A stretch of 64,000 bases of DNA, taken from positions 38,460,655 to 38,524,654 of the forward strand of contig NC_081183.1 in the NCBI RefSeq assembly GCF_029867415.1, read 5' to 3'. The position numbers and the translations under genes were made by a program. The notes under the pieces are model-generated. The model did not search any database. It was given only the letters and a program-made list of their open reading frames with translations, and was not told where the DNA came from. This DNA is from Vicia villosa (lineage: Eukaryota > Streptophyta > Magnoliopsida > Fabales > Fabaceae). The stretch's first letter is position 1. The number at the start of each line of letters is the position of its first letter. Of this stretch, positions 48,303 through 61,121 are shown in pieces.

Positions 48303-51300
48303 TGTCGCACGCTCGCGAAAATCAGACAGAGTCGCCACCAATATATTTATCCCAAAGAGGGAAAGGAATATCAGAAAACCTAAGGTGAATAAGAGCGAGG
48401 TCTTTCGACCAGAGATAGGGTACGGGAGTCGGTTACGCAAGGGGAAGGTACTAGCACCCCTCACGCCCATCGTACTCGATGGTATCCACCTATGTTTGTT
48501 GCTATCTAAAGGGTGTGTACTATCTAAAGCTTAATTACTAAGGGAATGCATGCAAATGAAAGAAAAGAAACACGGGGAAAATGAGGTTTATAAATAATTG
48601 TGCTCGCTTAGGCCCCGCGACCCAATGCCTACGTATCCTTTTCAGGAATCAGAGCGCCGTAGTTCGGCTCAATAGTTTTTGTTTGTTTTTGTGTTTTTTA
48701 GTGGACGAAGTTACATTCGCACTCCGCTGCTCGACCTCTGGAGTCTTAAGCTGGGAATGGAGCGGAAATAACATGTCCGATTAAAGAATGCCTCGGAGGC
48801 GAGATAGAGAAGAGAGTTTGAGCGTTTCGAGGAAATCCCTTAAGCAAGGGAAACTCGAGTTACTCTTTGGTTTGTGTTTTTTAGAGGTTGGGAACTTACG
48901 CCTGAATGGAACCCTTAAGCAAGGGAGCCCCAAGCACTCGAACATCCCTTAAGCAAGAGAAGTTACAAGCTTCCATTCCCTTTTTATTAGTCAAAGTATT
49001 TATTAGTCATTTTTTATGAGTTTTCTTGGTATTTTTTATGGGGATTTAATTCAAGTATTTGTTAAGTGTTTTAAAGTTGAAAAGGAAAAGAAACTAGCCT
49101 AAGTATGAAGGGAATTTCTACCTAATGTTATCATGGTTTCTACCTAAGGTTAGGAATAAAAGAAACATGAAAATTAAAGTCACATCATGAGCAAAATTGA
49201 GTAAGGATACAATGGTACAAAATTATACACAAGTATGAAGTAGCAATTCAAAAACATAGTACAAAATGAATTAAAAATACTACTATTTTTTATATTGATT
49301 TTTATGAAGGAAATTGAATTACAAGTCAAGTAAAAGACTAAAACAAAATAGCCTAAAACTACTATTTTTAGTGATTATTTTTATATGTCCAAAATTAGCA
49401 TTAAGGTCTAAAGTTAGAAAAAAAAATAGTATTTTTATTATCTAAAAGAAATGGGCAAAAAATCTAATAGAATCTAAAATAACAATGTAAACAGGGGTGA
49501 GAATATTGAATTATTGGTGCGAAGAGCAGTGGGCGCAGGGCCCAGCCCAAAGGGTGTTTTTTTGTTTTCAAACTTTTCTATGTCAAAAAGATGATATGGG
49601 CCCAGAGAGGGTGCGTCCAGCAATTCGGTTACAGGCCCACTAATGATTTTAATTCAAATGTAATAATCAGACTTTAATTCAATTAATGTCAATTGACTGA
49701 AATTAAACCTTATATTCTATTCCAATTATATCAATTAATCAGATTAATGACATTAATTAATAATAATAACAATGAAATAAAAAAAGGGATTAGGGTTAAA
49801 TTATTTGTGACCTCTGAGCTCTCAACCAAGTCTTCTTCTTCTTCTCTACCTCACGAACTCGCGCCGCAAAACGGCGGAGGACTTCGTTTTCTCTGACCGG
49901 TTCTGCAAATCGCCGCCGTAATCACTCTCGTCTCCAAATATCCCTCTCGTCGCCTCAAACTCTCTCATGACCGACGGTGTGATGCGGTAGGGAGACACAT
50001 CTTCTCCGATCTCGATCTCTCGAACCTTAGCTTTCAATCTCTTTCACCTTCTCCGATTCACCTCTGGTTCTCGCGTGATATTGAGTTTTTTTTCCGATTC
50101 AGTGATGATAGCGAGGTGTGGCTGTTGTGTTTGAAGAATGATCGATGATGAAGGTTGAAATGAGATTGAAGGGGTTTCTTGATTCTGAACTTTTGTTACG
50201 ATTTTCTGCAGGTTATCAATGGAGAGTGGAGACGGATGAATCGATGATGATGATGATATTGAAGCGCCGAGTGGAAGGTTGATTGTTTTCTGCTGAATTT
50301 TTGTTATAGGTTGAAGAAGAGTTGGTGAGATGAAGAGCTTCAAGTTTCATTGCAGGTTTGTTACGATTCTTCCTTCAACTCTTTCTTGCTATGGTGTTCT
50401 GTTCTTTATGATGCAGAGTTTGTGAATTTCTTGCAGATTTCTGAAGGTTGAGGGATATGTGAGGAAGATGATTGATGATGAATGGAGGTTGAGTTGAGAA
50501 TTGGTGAAGGTTGGAGCTCGGTTCAGAGGTGAAGAAGATGAAGAGAGAAAGATGAATGGTTTGGTGAAAAGGAAGAGGTGTGAGGAGTGATGAATTGAAT
50601 TGTGGAAAATGGTGGAGCAGTGAAGAATGAAGAATGGCTCAGAGATCAAAAATGGTGGAGGAGCTTGAATGAAGGTGGAGAAAAGAATATATAGGTCGAG
50701 TTCTGAGATTCAGTTGCAATTGAAGGTTAGTTTTTTCTGAACTTCTTCTATTGATTTCTGTTTGTAACTGTTAGGTTAGTTAGGATGTGTAACTGATTTT
50801 TGAAGGTTGTTAGGGTAGTTAGAAATCTGTTATGAATCGGTTGAAGGTTTGTTACTGGTTTGAAATTCTGTTTGCTGTTATGGTTAAGAGGGTTAATGAG
50901 AGGTTAGTTATATGAGTGGGGAAAGTTAGTTATAACTGCTGGGTAACTAATTCGGTTAGAGGTTATAAAGTGGTTAGGGACCTGTTTTGATTTGTAGATC
51001 TTTTCCAGGTGTAAATACATAAGTTTAATGTGGCTGCAAATTTCCATGAATTTTGTATTGGGATGATGTTGGATGAATGTTGGTATAAATTGTAAGCTGC
51101 CTCTTTTAATTTGTAGGTTTTGATAAGTTGATTGCATTGATTAGAACTGTCAATATGTTAACTGTAGTTAACTGTAACGGTTAGAAGTTAGGAGAAATGC
51201 GAGTCAACAGTTACGTCAAGTCTTGGTTTAAAGATTGATAAGGGTTTTGAATATGCTGGACTGTTTTTTTCTTATGTTGATGTTAATGTGCGGGTATGTA

Positions 51301-52287
51301 TGAATATGGATTTGGTTTTGCATATGAATTGATGGTGTAGGTTGGTTTTAAATATAGGGACTGATCTTGTTTTACTGTGATTGTTGTAAGTCTCCTGATT
51401 GTATGATTTTTGTGGCAGGTTCATGTAGAAACTTGGTGAAATGTGGCTAGCACCATAATGAAGATGAAACAGAATGGACTTGACGGATTTGCTTGCGGTT
51501 CGAAGACGAAATGGTGCATTTGAGGAGGACTTTGAAACCTTTTTTATGTGTAGTTCTTTTTGTAATTTGAACATAATGATCTCAGCTTGAATTTGTAAAT
51601 AAAGTAGGCTTTTTGTAATGATTTTCTATTTTCCATGGGCTTGTAATAATTGGGGACCTTGGTAATGGATTTTGTAAAATTTGAAGGAGTCTTGAATGAT
51701 GTTGTCTCGAATCCCCTTTTTGAATTTACTATGAGTCGAGTCTTTGTACCATGATCAAGCAATAATTAGATTCACGAAATTGATTGAACAACCTTGAATC
51801 ATTTAGACATTTGAATAAGTACTCCAAATCCAATTTTAAATCGATGGAACCTCAGTTCTTCAAATTAGGCTAACTTGCTTGACAAGCCACAGATGATTGA
51901 AAGAATAATGCAGTGCTTTGAAGAATCTTTGGAGATGAATCGAACTTATAGAAATAAAGAGAACCTTAAGTCTATCCTCCAATTAATGAACTCCAAACAC
52001 ACTTAAGTAATGATCCAGAAACTTCATCTTTCCTTGAGATACCCACTTGATACCTCTTTTTTTTCTCTTAGAGATCTTTATGGAGATGCTTATTGTAGCT
52101 TGATAATCTTAAATAAAGAGGAGAGTCTCTAAACCATAGAAAAACCCTTATTACTAAGACCCTTGATTCCAATGCTCAATTATTGATTAAATGAATGCGT
52201 GGGTTTATTTATGACCTAAGATGTAGATGAAACGAGAAACATAAGCCAATTAAGAATAATTAGAAGGGCAAATTTTGGGGTGCAACA
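48303..52287 (-). repeat. Ogre-like LTR copy 2 (middle, shared)
   Basis: 3985 bp. By eye it matches copy 3 at every site where copy 1 differs, and has one private change near 52079 (T where both others have G). It serves as 3' LTR of the right unit and 5' LTR of the left unit. The TATATATT box is at 50686-50693 on the minus strand. Confidence 0.88.
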
Positions 52288-52428
52288 GCTGCCCCTATTT
52301 AATCGTCTTAAACCTGAAGGAGAGATTGGCGTTAGCCTTTCGAGCATTCAAGGTGGAAGAAGATTAAATACCAAGTGAACCCGAAAATTTGCCTTATGAG
52401 AGATAAGATCCACTGGGGAAGAAATGGT

Positions 52429-53223
52429 GTCAACTCCACTGAGGAAAAGTGTATCAACTCTGGATTGAACAAATTAACTCTGGGTTAGAAATGAAATAGA
52501 ACTCAACTCTGGGTTGAAGAGGAATAGCGGGTCGACTTTGGGTCGAAGAATAAAGGGGAAGTCAACTCTGGGTCGAATAAGAGGTAAACATCAACTCTGG
52601 GTTGATAACGGAAGGAGAAATCAATATTAGTGGGACGAGGTATAGGCATCAACTCTGGGTTGAGAAAAAAGTAAGAATATCAACTCTGGGTTGAAAACAA
52701 GAGATAGACATTAACTCTGGGTTGAGAGAAAGTAATTCAACTCTGGGTTAGAAATGAAATAAACGTCAACTCTGGGTTGAAAAAGAAACGTGGGTCAACT
52801 CTGGGTTGAAGGATAAAGGGAAATCAACTCTGGGTTGAAGACAATGGGTAGACATCAACTCTGGGTTGAGAGAAGGTAATTCAACTCTGGGTTGAAAGAG
52901 GAAAGATGATCAATTAGGAATAACCATCAACTCTGGGTTGAATGGGAGAGAAAGAAGATAACTGTCAACTCTGGGTTGAGTGGGAAAGGAGGAGTCAATT
53001 CTGGATTGAATAAAAGGGTAACCGTCAACTCTGGGTTGAATGGGAAAAAGATCAACTCTGGGTCGAATAAAAGATGACCGTCAACTCTGGGCTGAGTGGG
53101 AAAAGAAAAATCAACTCTGGGTCAAATAAAAGATAACCGTCAACTCTGGGTTGAGTGGGAAAAGGATAAAGGATAATCGTCAACTTTGGGTTGAGCTCGA
53201 GAACATCAACTCTGGGTTGAAGA
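52429..53223 (+). repeat. Minisatellite of TCAACTCTGGGTTGA, copy 2
   Basis: It appears to have the same number, order and variants of units as copy 1, so the array has not expanded or contracted since the two internal regions separated. Confidence 0.9.
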
Positions 53224-56200
53224 AAGATGAACATGATTGACTATGGAAGGTGACACCACAACGGTAACTCTGAGTGATCCAGTGGCTTATCAATTAAATG
53301 CTTGTAGAGAACCCATCTGATGAGTAACTTGGCTTATGCTTCACATGCAAATGATTGATTTGTTTTATGCACTTCTGGAGATGCTATGTAATGATTTCTA
53401 TATGCAGTGTACTGATTGATCAGGGTTTCTGCTTTGTATGGAATAGATTAGGTGGAGTTCTGAAACTCTGTTTGCGAATCAAGGTGAGGTGGATGCCCCT
53501 GATTTGTTGATGATTGGATCATTGTGGGAGAAATGTCAATGAGAATGCAATGATATGCATGATGCATGCATGACTATGAATGGAATGATTTGTTTCTAAG
53601 GTACCAGGAATGGATGGAGGATGCCCTTGCGGAAAGGTTGTTGCTTGAAGGATAGAATCTGTGGAGGTGAGATGTTTAGCTTGACTCGTCAACACCTATC
53701 TCGATATCTGACACTTGATTGAAGATGAAGAGATGAATTGTTACTAGCTTGCCCCACCTTGTAAGATCTCTTGAGATAGAACTTTGGTATGCTTGAATCA
53801 TGGAGATTTGGAATGGTCTGCCCCAGTGTTGATCATGGAATGAATGCCCCAGATTGAAAGGAACTCTTCCACTAAATGGATGCTTCAGGTATTTGCTTGG
53901 TGGATGACCAATCTTTTGCCTATGTAAGACTACTCGATGGAATTTCAATGTTGAACTTTCCTTGGTATCAAGTACTTGCTTTCTGATTAGAGACAATTCT
54001 GTTTTGAAAAAGATAATGAGAATGCGATGCACATGTTAATCTCAAAAGAAAAGTTTTATTTGTCAAAATGTTGTACTGATACTAACACAAGTGACACAAC
54101 AACATTAGGAGTCAGTTTGACATGATTTTACAGTTTGTATGCTTTCGGAACGAACCCTGCTTCAATTAGGACTTTTTAGGGTTGTAACGTGGCCGGGTTC
54201 ACGGTTTAAGAAACAAAGGATAAAGGCTCAAGTTCTACCTAACCCACCCCTTCTTCATTATGTTCTCCAGTCCTATGTTCAGATAGTTTGACACGAGTAT
54301 TCACCTTTCAGGAAAGATTGCAATGGATGAGGATCCTTTATGGCTTTGATGGAGGTGGCAGTCACCCTTTGGCGCTTTCGTTGATGATTATAACAACTTG
54401 TCCCTTGGAGGATTTTTGTTCTTGTTATTTTCTTTTGCTTTCCCTAACTTTTGCCTGGACAGAAAGTTTCTTTTGACTTTGGTTTTCGTTGTCCAGCGGG
54501 ATATGCCCTAATTTTTGCCTAAGTCATTTGCTTTAAAGCTTTTCTTTCTTTTGACTTTTTCTTTGACTTAGCGGGCTATTGTCTCTTTCTCTTTTTTGGT
54601 CATGATTCATAACTTTCTTTTCATTCTTTTTTGTCTCGTTCGGGAACAAGTTGTATGACTTTTGTGATTGACTTGATGAAAAGGTTGTGACTGCCTTCTT
54701 CTTAGTGAATGAGAGACATCCACTTGTGGATAGTGCTCTTCTTCTTTTGTTGTGAGATCTGAGATATGATTGATCCTCTGATGGAATGCCTGAAAGTCGA
54801 GTGCTCGGTCGCACTAACTGAAGACTACCCTGCCCCTGGTTAAAATTGAGGGTTTTGTATTTTTTGAAAAGAAACTACTACTCCTTAGGCTCAAAGGGGT
54901 TGACGAGGGTTTCACTCCCTTATAACTCCAGTGTTTGGGAATTGAAATAATGCCTGTACATCGTCAGCAGGATCTTTGTTCCAAAAGCATACAGTTAGTA
55001 GTTCATGTGTTTTTGATTTTCATCATTCTCCTTTTTTAGTTGCTTAAGACAAATGAGTGAAGTATCAATGAACATAATGACAAAGATGAAATGATTTGAG
55101 AAAAACATGTATATTGCATTATTTTTATTTATTCGAACAGAATGAGTTTCTTACAATGAGAAGTACTTGATAACAACAAAAGTAATACAGTTGAAGATAC
55201 TTGAGAAATCTATACAATGGCAAGTTTGGCCTTATTTTGATGCAAATGAAATATTCTCTGACAAACACAAAGTCTTTAGGCTCAAATGGTGGAAGGTGCC
55301 CCATGAGGAGGCATGAGATTCTTAGATAGTAGCTCGACCTTAATTGTAATTCCCCATGATTCTTCTTCTGTGAGCTCTTGTCAGATATCGGTGCGGAGGA
55401 ATCGTTTTGACTGATCTGATGGAGAGGAAGAGTGGTAAGAGTCTTGATAACCATGGATGCACATGCATGAATGCAAAAATGTTAATGAAGATGCAAATGT
55501 ATCATAAATCAGGATCAAGGATCGAGGCCTCTTGGATAACAACTTCTCATGGTCAATAAGATATGGTCGAATCCTCCAGATTCAGAGGTTCGACTTTGCT
55601 CTCTGGATAAATAGCTTGTGCATAAGTCAAAGATGGTCGAACCCTCCAGATTCAGAGGTTCGACGTTGATTCTGATAGATAACTGATGTAGAACTTCTGT
55701 ATAAGTCAAATGTCCCAGGATCAAAGGTTCGACGTCTTTTATTGAATAGCAGAAATCCGGGTATGATGGAGGTCAAGTTTCCTGTCCCACCCCAATCTCA
55801 CGGGTATGTAGTCTAGACACGGACAAGTGGTCTCTAATGGTCACCAGGGTCTACAGTTCCCATGGGGTACAAAGTGTTTGAGGCAACAAGCGTGCCAGAC
55901 ACAGTGTTCCATGAAAGAACCTCGCCCAGTTGTGGTACCCCATGTCAAGCTCGATCGTAGCAAGGGCTACGGGAGTCGACATGAGCATCCACGCTAATCC
56001 TATGTGTCACTGGCCTGGGTAGTGGGCCTTTTACCTCATACAAACCCCCCACCTGCAAAACAGAACAGAAGACCCCAGGGAACACAAAATATAATCCATA
56101 TGCATGATGTGCAAACAGAAATAAACATGATATGCAGGCAAAGAATAAGCATGCACACATATATAAGGTATAGACATAAAACAAGTAAACACCCAGTAAA

Positions 56201-56260
56201 TAAACAAACGCAGGCTAGGATCGACTCGCTAAGAATGGACCCGCAATAGGTCTAGCAACA

Positions 56261-56278
56261 TCCCCAGCAGAGTCGCCA
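56261..56278 (-). other. Ogre-type primer-binding site, copy 2
   Basis: Same sequence as at 48283-48300, two bases from the LTR at 56281. This is the site next to the true 5' LTR of the minus-oriented element. Confidence 0.8.
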
Positions 56279-56280
56279 GC

Positions 56281-59200
56281 TGTCGCACGCTCGCGAAAAT
56301 CAGACAGAGTCGCCACCAATATATTTATCCCAAAGAGGGAAAGGAATATCAGAAAACCTAAGGTGAATAAGAGCGAGGTCTTTCGACCAGAGATAGGGTA
56401 CGGGAGTCGGTTACGCAAGGGGAAGGTACTAGCACCCCTCACGCCCATCGTACTCGATGGTATCCACCTATGTTTGTTGCTATCTAAAGGGTGTGTACTA
56501 TCTAAAGCTTAATTACTAAGGGAATGCATGCAAATGAAAGAAAAGAAACACGGGGAAAATGAGGTTTATAAATAATTGTGCTCGCTTAGGCCCCGCGACC
56601 CAATGCCTACGTATCCTTTTCAGGAATCAGAGCGCCGTAGTTCGGCTCAATAGTTTTTGTTTGTTTTTGTGTTTTTTAGTGGACGAAGTTACATTCGCAC
56701 TCCGCTGCTCGACCTCTGGAGTCTTAAGCTGGGAATGGAGCGGAAATAACATGTCCGATTAAAGAATGCCTCGGAGGCGAGATAGAGAAGAGAGTTTGAG
56801 CGTTTCGAGGAAATCCCTTAAGCAAGGGAAACTCGAGTTACTCTTTGGTTTGTGTTTTTTAGAGGTTGGGAACTTACGCCTGAATGGAACCCTTAAGCAA
56901 GGGAGCCCCAAGCACTCGAACATCCCTTAAGCAAGAGAAGTTACAAGCTTCCATTCCCTTTTTATTAGTCAAAGTATTTATTAGTCATTTTTTATGAGTT
57001 TTCTTGGTATTTTTTATGGGGATTTAATTCAAGTATTTGTTAAGTGTTTTAAAGTTGAAAAGGAAAAGAAACTAGCCTAAGTATGAAGGGAATTTCTACC
57101 TAATGTTATCATGGTTTCTACCTAAGGTTAGGAATAAAAGAAACATGAAAATTAAAGTCACATCATGAGCAAAATTGAGTAAGGATACAATGGTACAAAA
57201 TTATACACAAGTATGAAGTAGCAATTCAAAAACATAGTACAAAATGAATTAAAAATACTACTATTTTTTATATTGATTTTTATGAAGGAAATTGAATTAC
57301 AAGTCAAGTAAAAGACTAAAACAAAATAGCCTAAAACTACTATTTTTAGTGATTATTTTTATATGTCCAAAATTAGCATTAAGGTCTAAAGTTAGAAAAA
57401 AAAATAGTATTTTTATTATCTAAAAGAAATGGGCAAAAAATCTAATAGAATCTAAAATAACAATGTAAACAGGGGTGAGAATATTGAATTATTGGTGCGA
57501 AGAGCAGTGGGCGCAGGGCCCAGCCCAAAGGGTGTTTTTTTGTTTTCAAACTTTTCTATGTCAAAAAGATGATATGGGCCCAGAGAGGGTGCGTCCAGCA
57601 ATTCGGTTACAGGCCCACTAATGATTTTAATTCAAATGTAATAATCAGACTTTAATTCAATTAATGTCAATTGACTGAAATTAAACCTTATATTCTATTC
57701 CAATTATATCAATTAATCAGATTAATGACATTAATTAATAATAATAACAATGAAATAAAAAAAGGGATTAGGGTTAAATTATTTGTGACCTCTGAGCTCT
57801 CAACCAAGTCTTCTTCTTCTTCTCTACCTCACGAACTCGCGCCGCAAAACGGCGGAGGACTTCGTTTTCTCTGACCGGTTCTGCAAATCGCCGCCGTAAT
57901 CACTCTCGTCTCCAAATATCCCTCTCGTCGCCTCAAACTCTCTCATGACCGACGGTGTGATGCGGTAGGGAGACACATCTTCTCCGATCTCGATCTCTCG
58001 AACCTTAGCTTTCAATCTCTTTCACCTTCTCCGATTCACCTCTGGTTCTCGCGTGATATTGAGTTTTTTTTCCGATTCAGTGATGATAGCGAGGTGTGGC
58101 TGTTGTGTTTGAAGAATGATCGATGATGAAGGTTGAAATGAGATTGAAGGGGTTTCTTGATTCTGAACTTTTGTTACGATTTTCTGCAGGTTATCAATGG
58201 AGAGTGGAGACGGATGAATCGATGATGATGATGATATTGAAGCGCCGAGTGGAAGGTTGATTGTTTTCTGCTGAATTTTTGTTATAGGTTGAAGAAGAGT
58301 TGGTGAGATGAAGAGCTTCAAGTTTCATTGCAGGTTTGTTACGATTCTTCCTTCAACTCTTTCTTGCTATGGTGTTCTGTTCTTTATGATGCAGAGTTTG
58401 TGAATTTCTTGCAGATTTCTGAAGGTTGAGGGATATGTGAGGAAGATGATTGATGATGAATGGAGGTTGAGTTGAGAATTGGTGAAGGTTGGAGCTCGGT
58501 TCAGAGGTGAAGAAGATGAAGAGAGAAAGATGAATGGTTTGGTGAAAAGGAAGAGGTGTGAGGAGTGATGAATTGAATTGTGGAAAATGGTGGAGCAGTG
58601 AAGAATGAAGAATGGCTCAGAGATCAAAAATGGTGGAGGAGCTTGAATGAAGGTGGAGAAAAGAATATATAGGTCGAGTTCTGAGATTCAGTTGCAATTG
58701 AAGGTTAGTTTTTTCTGAACTTCTTCTATTGATTTCTGTTTGTAACTGTTAGGTTAGTTAGGATGTGTAACTGATTTTTGAAGGTTGTTAGGGTAGTTAG
58801 AAATCTGTTATGAATCGGTTGAAGGTTTGTTACTGGTTTGAAATTCTGTTTGCTGTTATGGTTAAGAGGGTTAATGAGAGGTTAGTTATATGAGTGGGGA
58901 AAGTTAGTTATAACTGCTGGGTAACTAATTCGGTTAGAGGTTATAAAGTGGTTAGGGACCTGTTTTGATTTGTAGATCTTTTCCAGGTGTAAATACATAA
59001 GTTTAATGTGGCTGCAAATTTCCATGAATTTTGTATTGGGATGATGTTGGATGAATGTTGGTATAAATTGTAAGCTGCCTCTTTTAATTTGTAGGTTTTG
59101 ATAAGTTGATTGCATTGATTAGAACTGTCAATATGTTAACTGTAGTTAACTGTAACGGTTAGAAGTTAGGAGAAATGCGAGTCAACAGTTACGTCAAGTC

Positions 59201-60265
59201 TTGGTTTAAAGATTGATAAGGGTTTTGAATATGCTGGACTGTTTTTTTCTTATGTTGATGTTAATGTGCGGGTATGTATGAATATGGATTTGGTTTTGCA
59301 TATGAATTGATGGTGTAGGTTGGTTTTAAATATAGGGACTGATCTTGTTTTACTGTGATTGTTGTAAGTCTCCTGATTGTATGATTTTTGTGGCAGGTTC
59401 ATGTAGAAACTTGGTGAAATGTGGCTAGCACCATAATGAAGATGAAACAGAATGGACTTGACGGATTTGCTTGCGGTTCGAAGACGAAATGGTGCATTTG
59501 AGGAGGACTTTGAAACCTTTTTTATGTGTAGTTCTTTTTGTAATTTGAACATAATGATCTCAGCTTGAATTTGTAAATAAAGTAGGCTTTTTGTAATGAT
59601 TTTCTATTTTCCATGGGCTTGTAATAATTGGGGACCTTGGTAATGGATTTTGTAAAATTTGAAGGAGTCTTGAATGATGTTGTCTCGAATCCCCTTTTTG
59701 AATTTACTATGAGTCGAGTCTTTGTACCATGATCAAGCAATAATTAGATTCACGAAATTGATTGAACAACCTTGAATCATTTAGACATTTGAATAAGTAC
59801 TCCAAATCCAATTTTAAATCGATGGAACCTCAGTTCTTCAAATTAGGCTAACTTGCTTGACAAGCCACAGATGATTGAAAGAATAATGCAGTGCTTTGAA
59901 GAATCTTTGGAGATGAATCGAACTTATAGAAATAAAGAGAACCTTAAGTCTATCCTCCAATTAATGAACTCCAAACACACTTAAGTAATGATCCAGAAAC
60001 TTCATCTTTCCTTGAGATACCCACTTGATACCTCTTTTTTTTCTCTTAGAGATCTTGATGGAGATGCTTATTGTAGCTTGATAATCTTAAATAAAGAGGA
60101 GAGTCTCTAAACCATAGAAAAACCCTTATTACTAAGACCCTTGATTCCAATGCTCAATTATTGATTAAATGAATGCGTGGGTTTATTTATGACCTAAGAT
60201 GTAGATGAAACGAGAAACATAAGCCAATTAAGAATAATTAGAAGGGCAAATTTTGGGGTGCAACA
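56281..60265 (-). repeat. Ogre-like LTR copy 3 (5' LTR of the element)
   Basis: 3985 bp. Minus-strand start TGTTGCACCCCAAAATTTGC at 60265, followed outward by the target duplication copy GAAAG (60266-60270). TATATATT at 58664-58671 on the minus strand is the candidate promoter. Confidence 0.88.
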
Positions 60266-60270
60266 GAAAG

Positions 60271-61035
60271 CTATTAAAGGCAACGTCAGTAGACACAGCG
60301 TGAACAAGGCTCGAGGTAGTTGACAAAAGCGTGAAACATTAAATGCAATGCTGTACGGAACACGCAAAGCATTAAATTCTCCCAACGGTCATCTTCTCAA
60401 GTGCCTATAAATATGAAGTTCTGATGAGAAGCAAGGTTAACCAATCCTGAACAAACTTATTCTGAAAAACTTGCTGAAACGCTGTTCAACTCAAAGCTCA
60501 GAAACTTCATCTTCATCAAAGCTCACTACATTGCTGTTGTAATATATTAGTGAGATTAAGCTTAAACGTTAAGAGAAATATCACTGTTGTGATTATAGCT
60601 TTTCAGAAGCATTTGTAATACTCTTAGAATTGATTACATTAATTTGTAAGTAACTTGAGTGATCAAGTGTTGATCAGGATACTCTAGGAAGTCTTAGATT
60701 GTGTCTAAGCAGTTGTAATTAGAGTGATCACGTGGTGGTCAGGATACTCTAAGAAAGTCTTAGCTTGTGTCTAAGCATTTGTTCCTAGAGTGATCAGGTT
60801 GTGATCAGGATACTCTAGAAGACTTAGTCGCGGACTAAGTGGAAAACCATTGTAATCTGTTGCGATTAGTGGATTAAATCCTCAGGTGAGGTAAATCACT
60901 CCGTGGGGGTGGACTGGAGTAGTTTAGTTAACAACGAACCAGGATAAAAATAACTGTGCAAATTGTTTTTATCGTTCAAGTTTTTAGACTACACTTATTC
61001 AAACCCCCCCTTTCTTAGTGTTTTTCTATCCTTCA
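60271..61035 (+). repeat. 5' LTR of SIRE-like element, right part
   Basis: It continues the LTR after the insertion, with a TATAAATA box at 60406-60413, a three-unit tandem array at 60657-60840 and the end CTTTCTTAGTGTTTTTCTATCCTTCA (terminal CA at 61034-61035). The last 200 bp resemble the end of the solo LTR at 22554-26319. Confidence 0.85.
60657..60840 (+). repeat. Three-unit tandem repeat of about 65 bp in SIRE-like LTR
   Basis: Each unit contains GAGTGATCA, GATCAGGATACTCTA, GTCTTAG and TGTGTCTAAGCA. It lies between the TATA box and the LTR end, so it is probably transcribed. Confidence 0.85.
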
Positions 61036-61036
61036 A

Positions 61037-61049
61037 TTGGCATCAGAGC
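61037..61049 (+). other. Primer-binding site of SIRE-like element
   Basis: TTGGCATCAGAGC begins two bases after the LTR end. It differs by one base from the common plant copia site complementary to initiator tRNA-Met (TGGTATCAGAGC). Confidence 0.75.
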
Positions 61050-61121
61050 GCCGGTTCTAAGGTGCAAGCACTTAACCGTGTTTAGAAAAGATTCAGGAAG
61101 AGAAAAACGCTTCAGTAAAAG

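Larger units (their letters stand above)
52288..56280 (-). other. Ogre-like internal region copy 2
   Basis: 3993 bp, equal in length to copy 1 and differing by about five single bases seen by eye (for example near 52412, 54818, 55406, 55595 and 55833). It carries the same minisatellite (52429-53223), hairpins, tract (52288-52300) and primer-binding site (56261-56278). No gag or pol. Confidence 0.82.
40325..60265 (-). mobile_element. Non-autonomous Ogre-like array: LTR-internal-LTR-internal-LTR
   Basis: Three 3985-bp LTRs (40325, 48303 and 56281) alternate with two 3993-bp internal regions in an exact 7978-bp period. Read on the minus strand each LTR starts TGTTGCACCCCAAAATTTGC and ends GTGCGACA, followed by GC and the site TGGCGACTCTGCTGGGGA, which matches the Ogre-type tRNA-Arg primer-binding site. 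The opposite end has the tract AAATAGGGGCAGC. The outer flanks GGAAG (40320-40324) and GAAAG (60266-60270) form a target duplication with one change, so the array arose inside one insertion. No gag, RT or integrase was found: it is a non-autonomous derivative of Ogre/Tat gypsy elements. Confidence 0.88.

Noticed and set aside
40325..60265. Recurrent short frames (60-118 codons) present in all copies of the Ogre-like array
   Set aside because: Their conservation only reflects near-identity of the copies. None has a recognised domain, and most lie within LTRs.
40325..60265. Two independent insertions of the same Ogre-like element side by side
   Set aside because: The units share the middle LTR exactly, the period is constant, and no target duplication occurs at the inner junctions.
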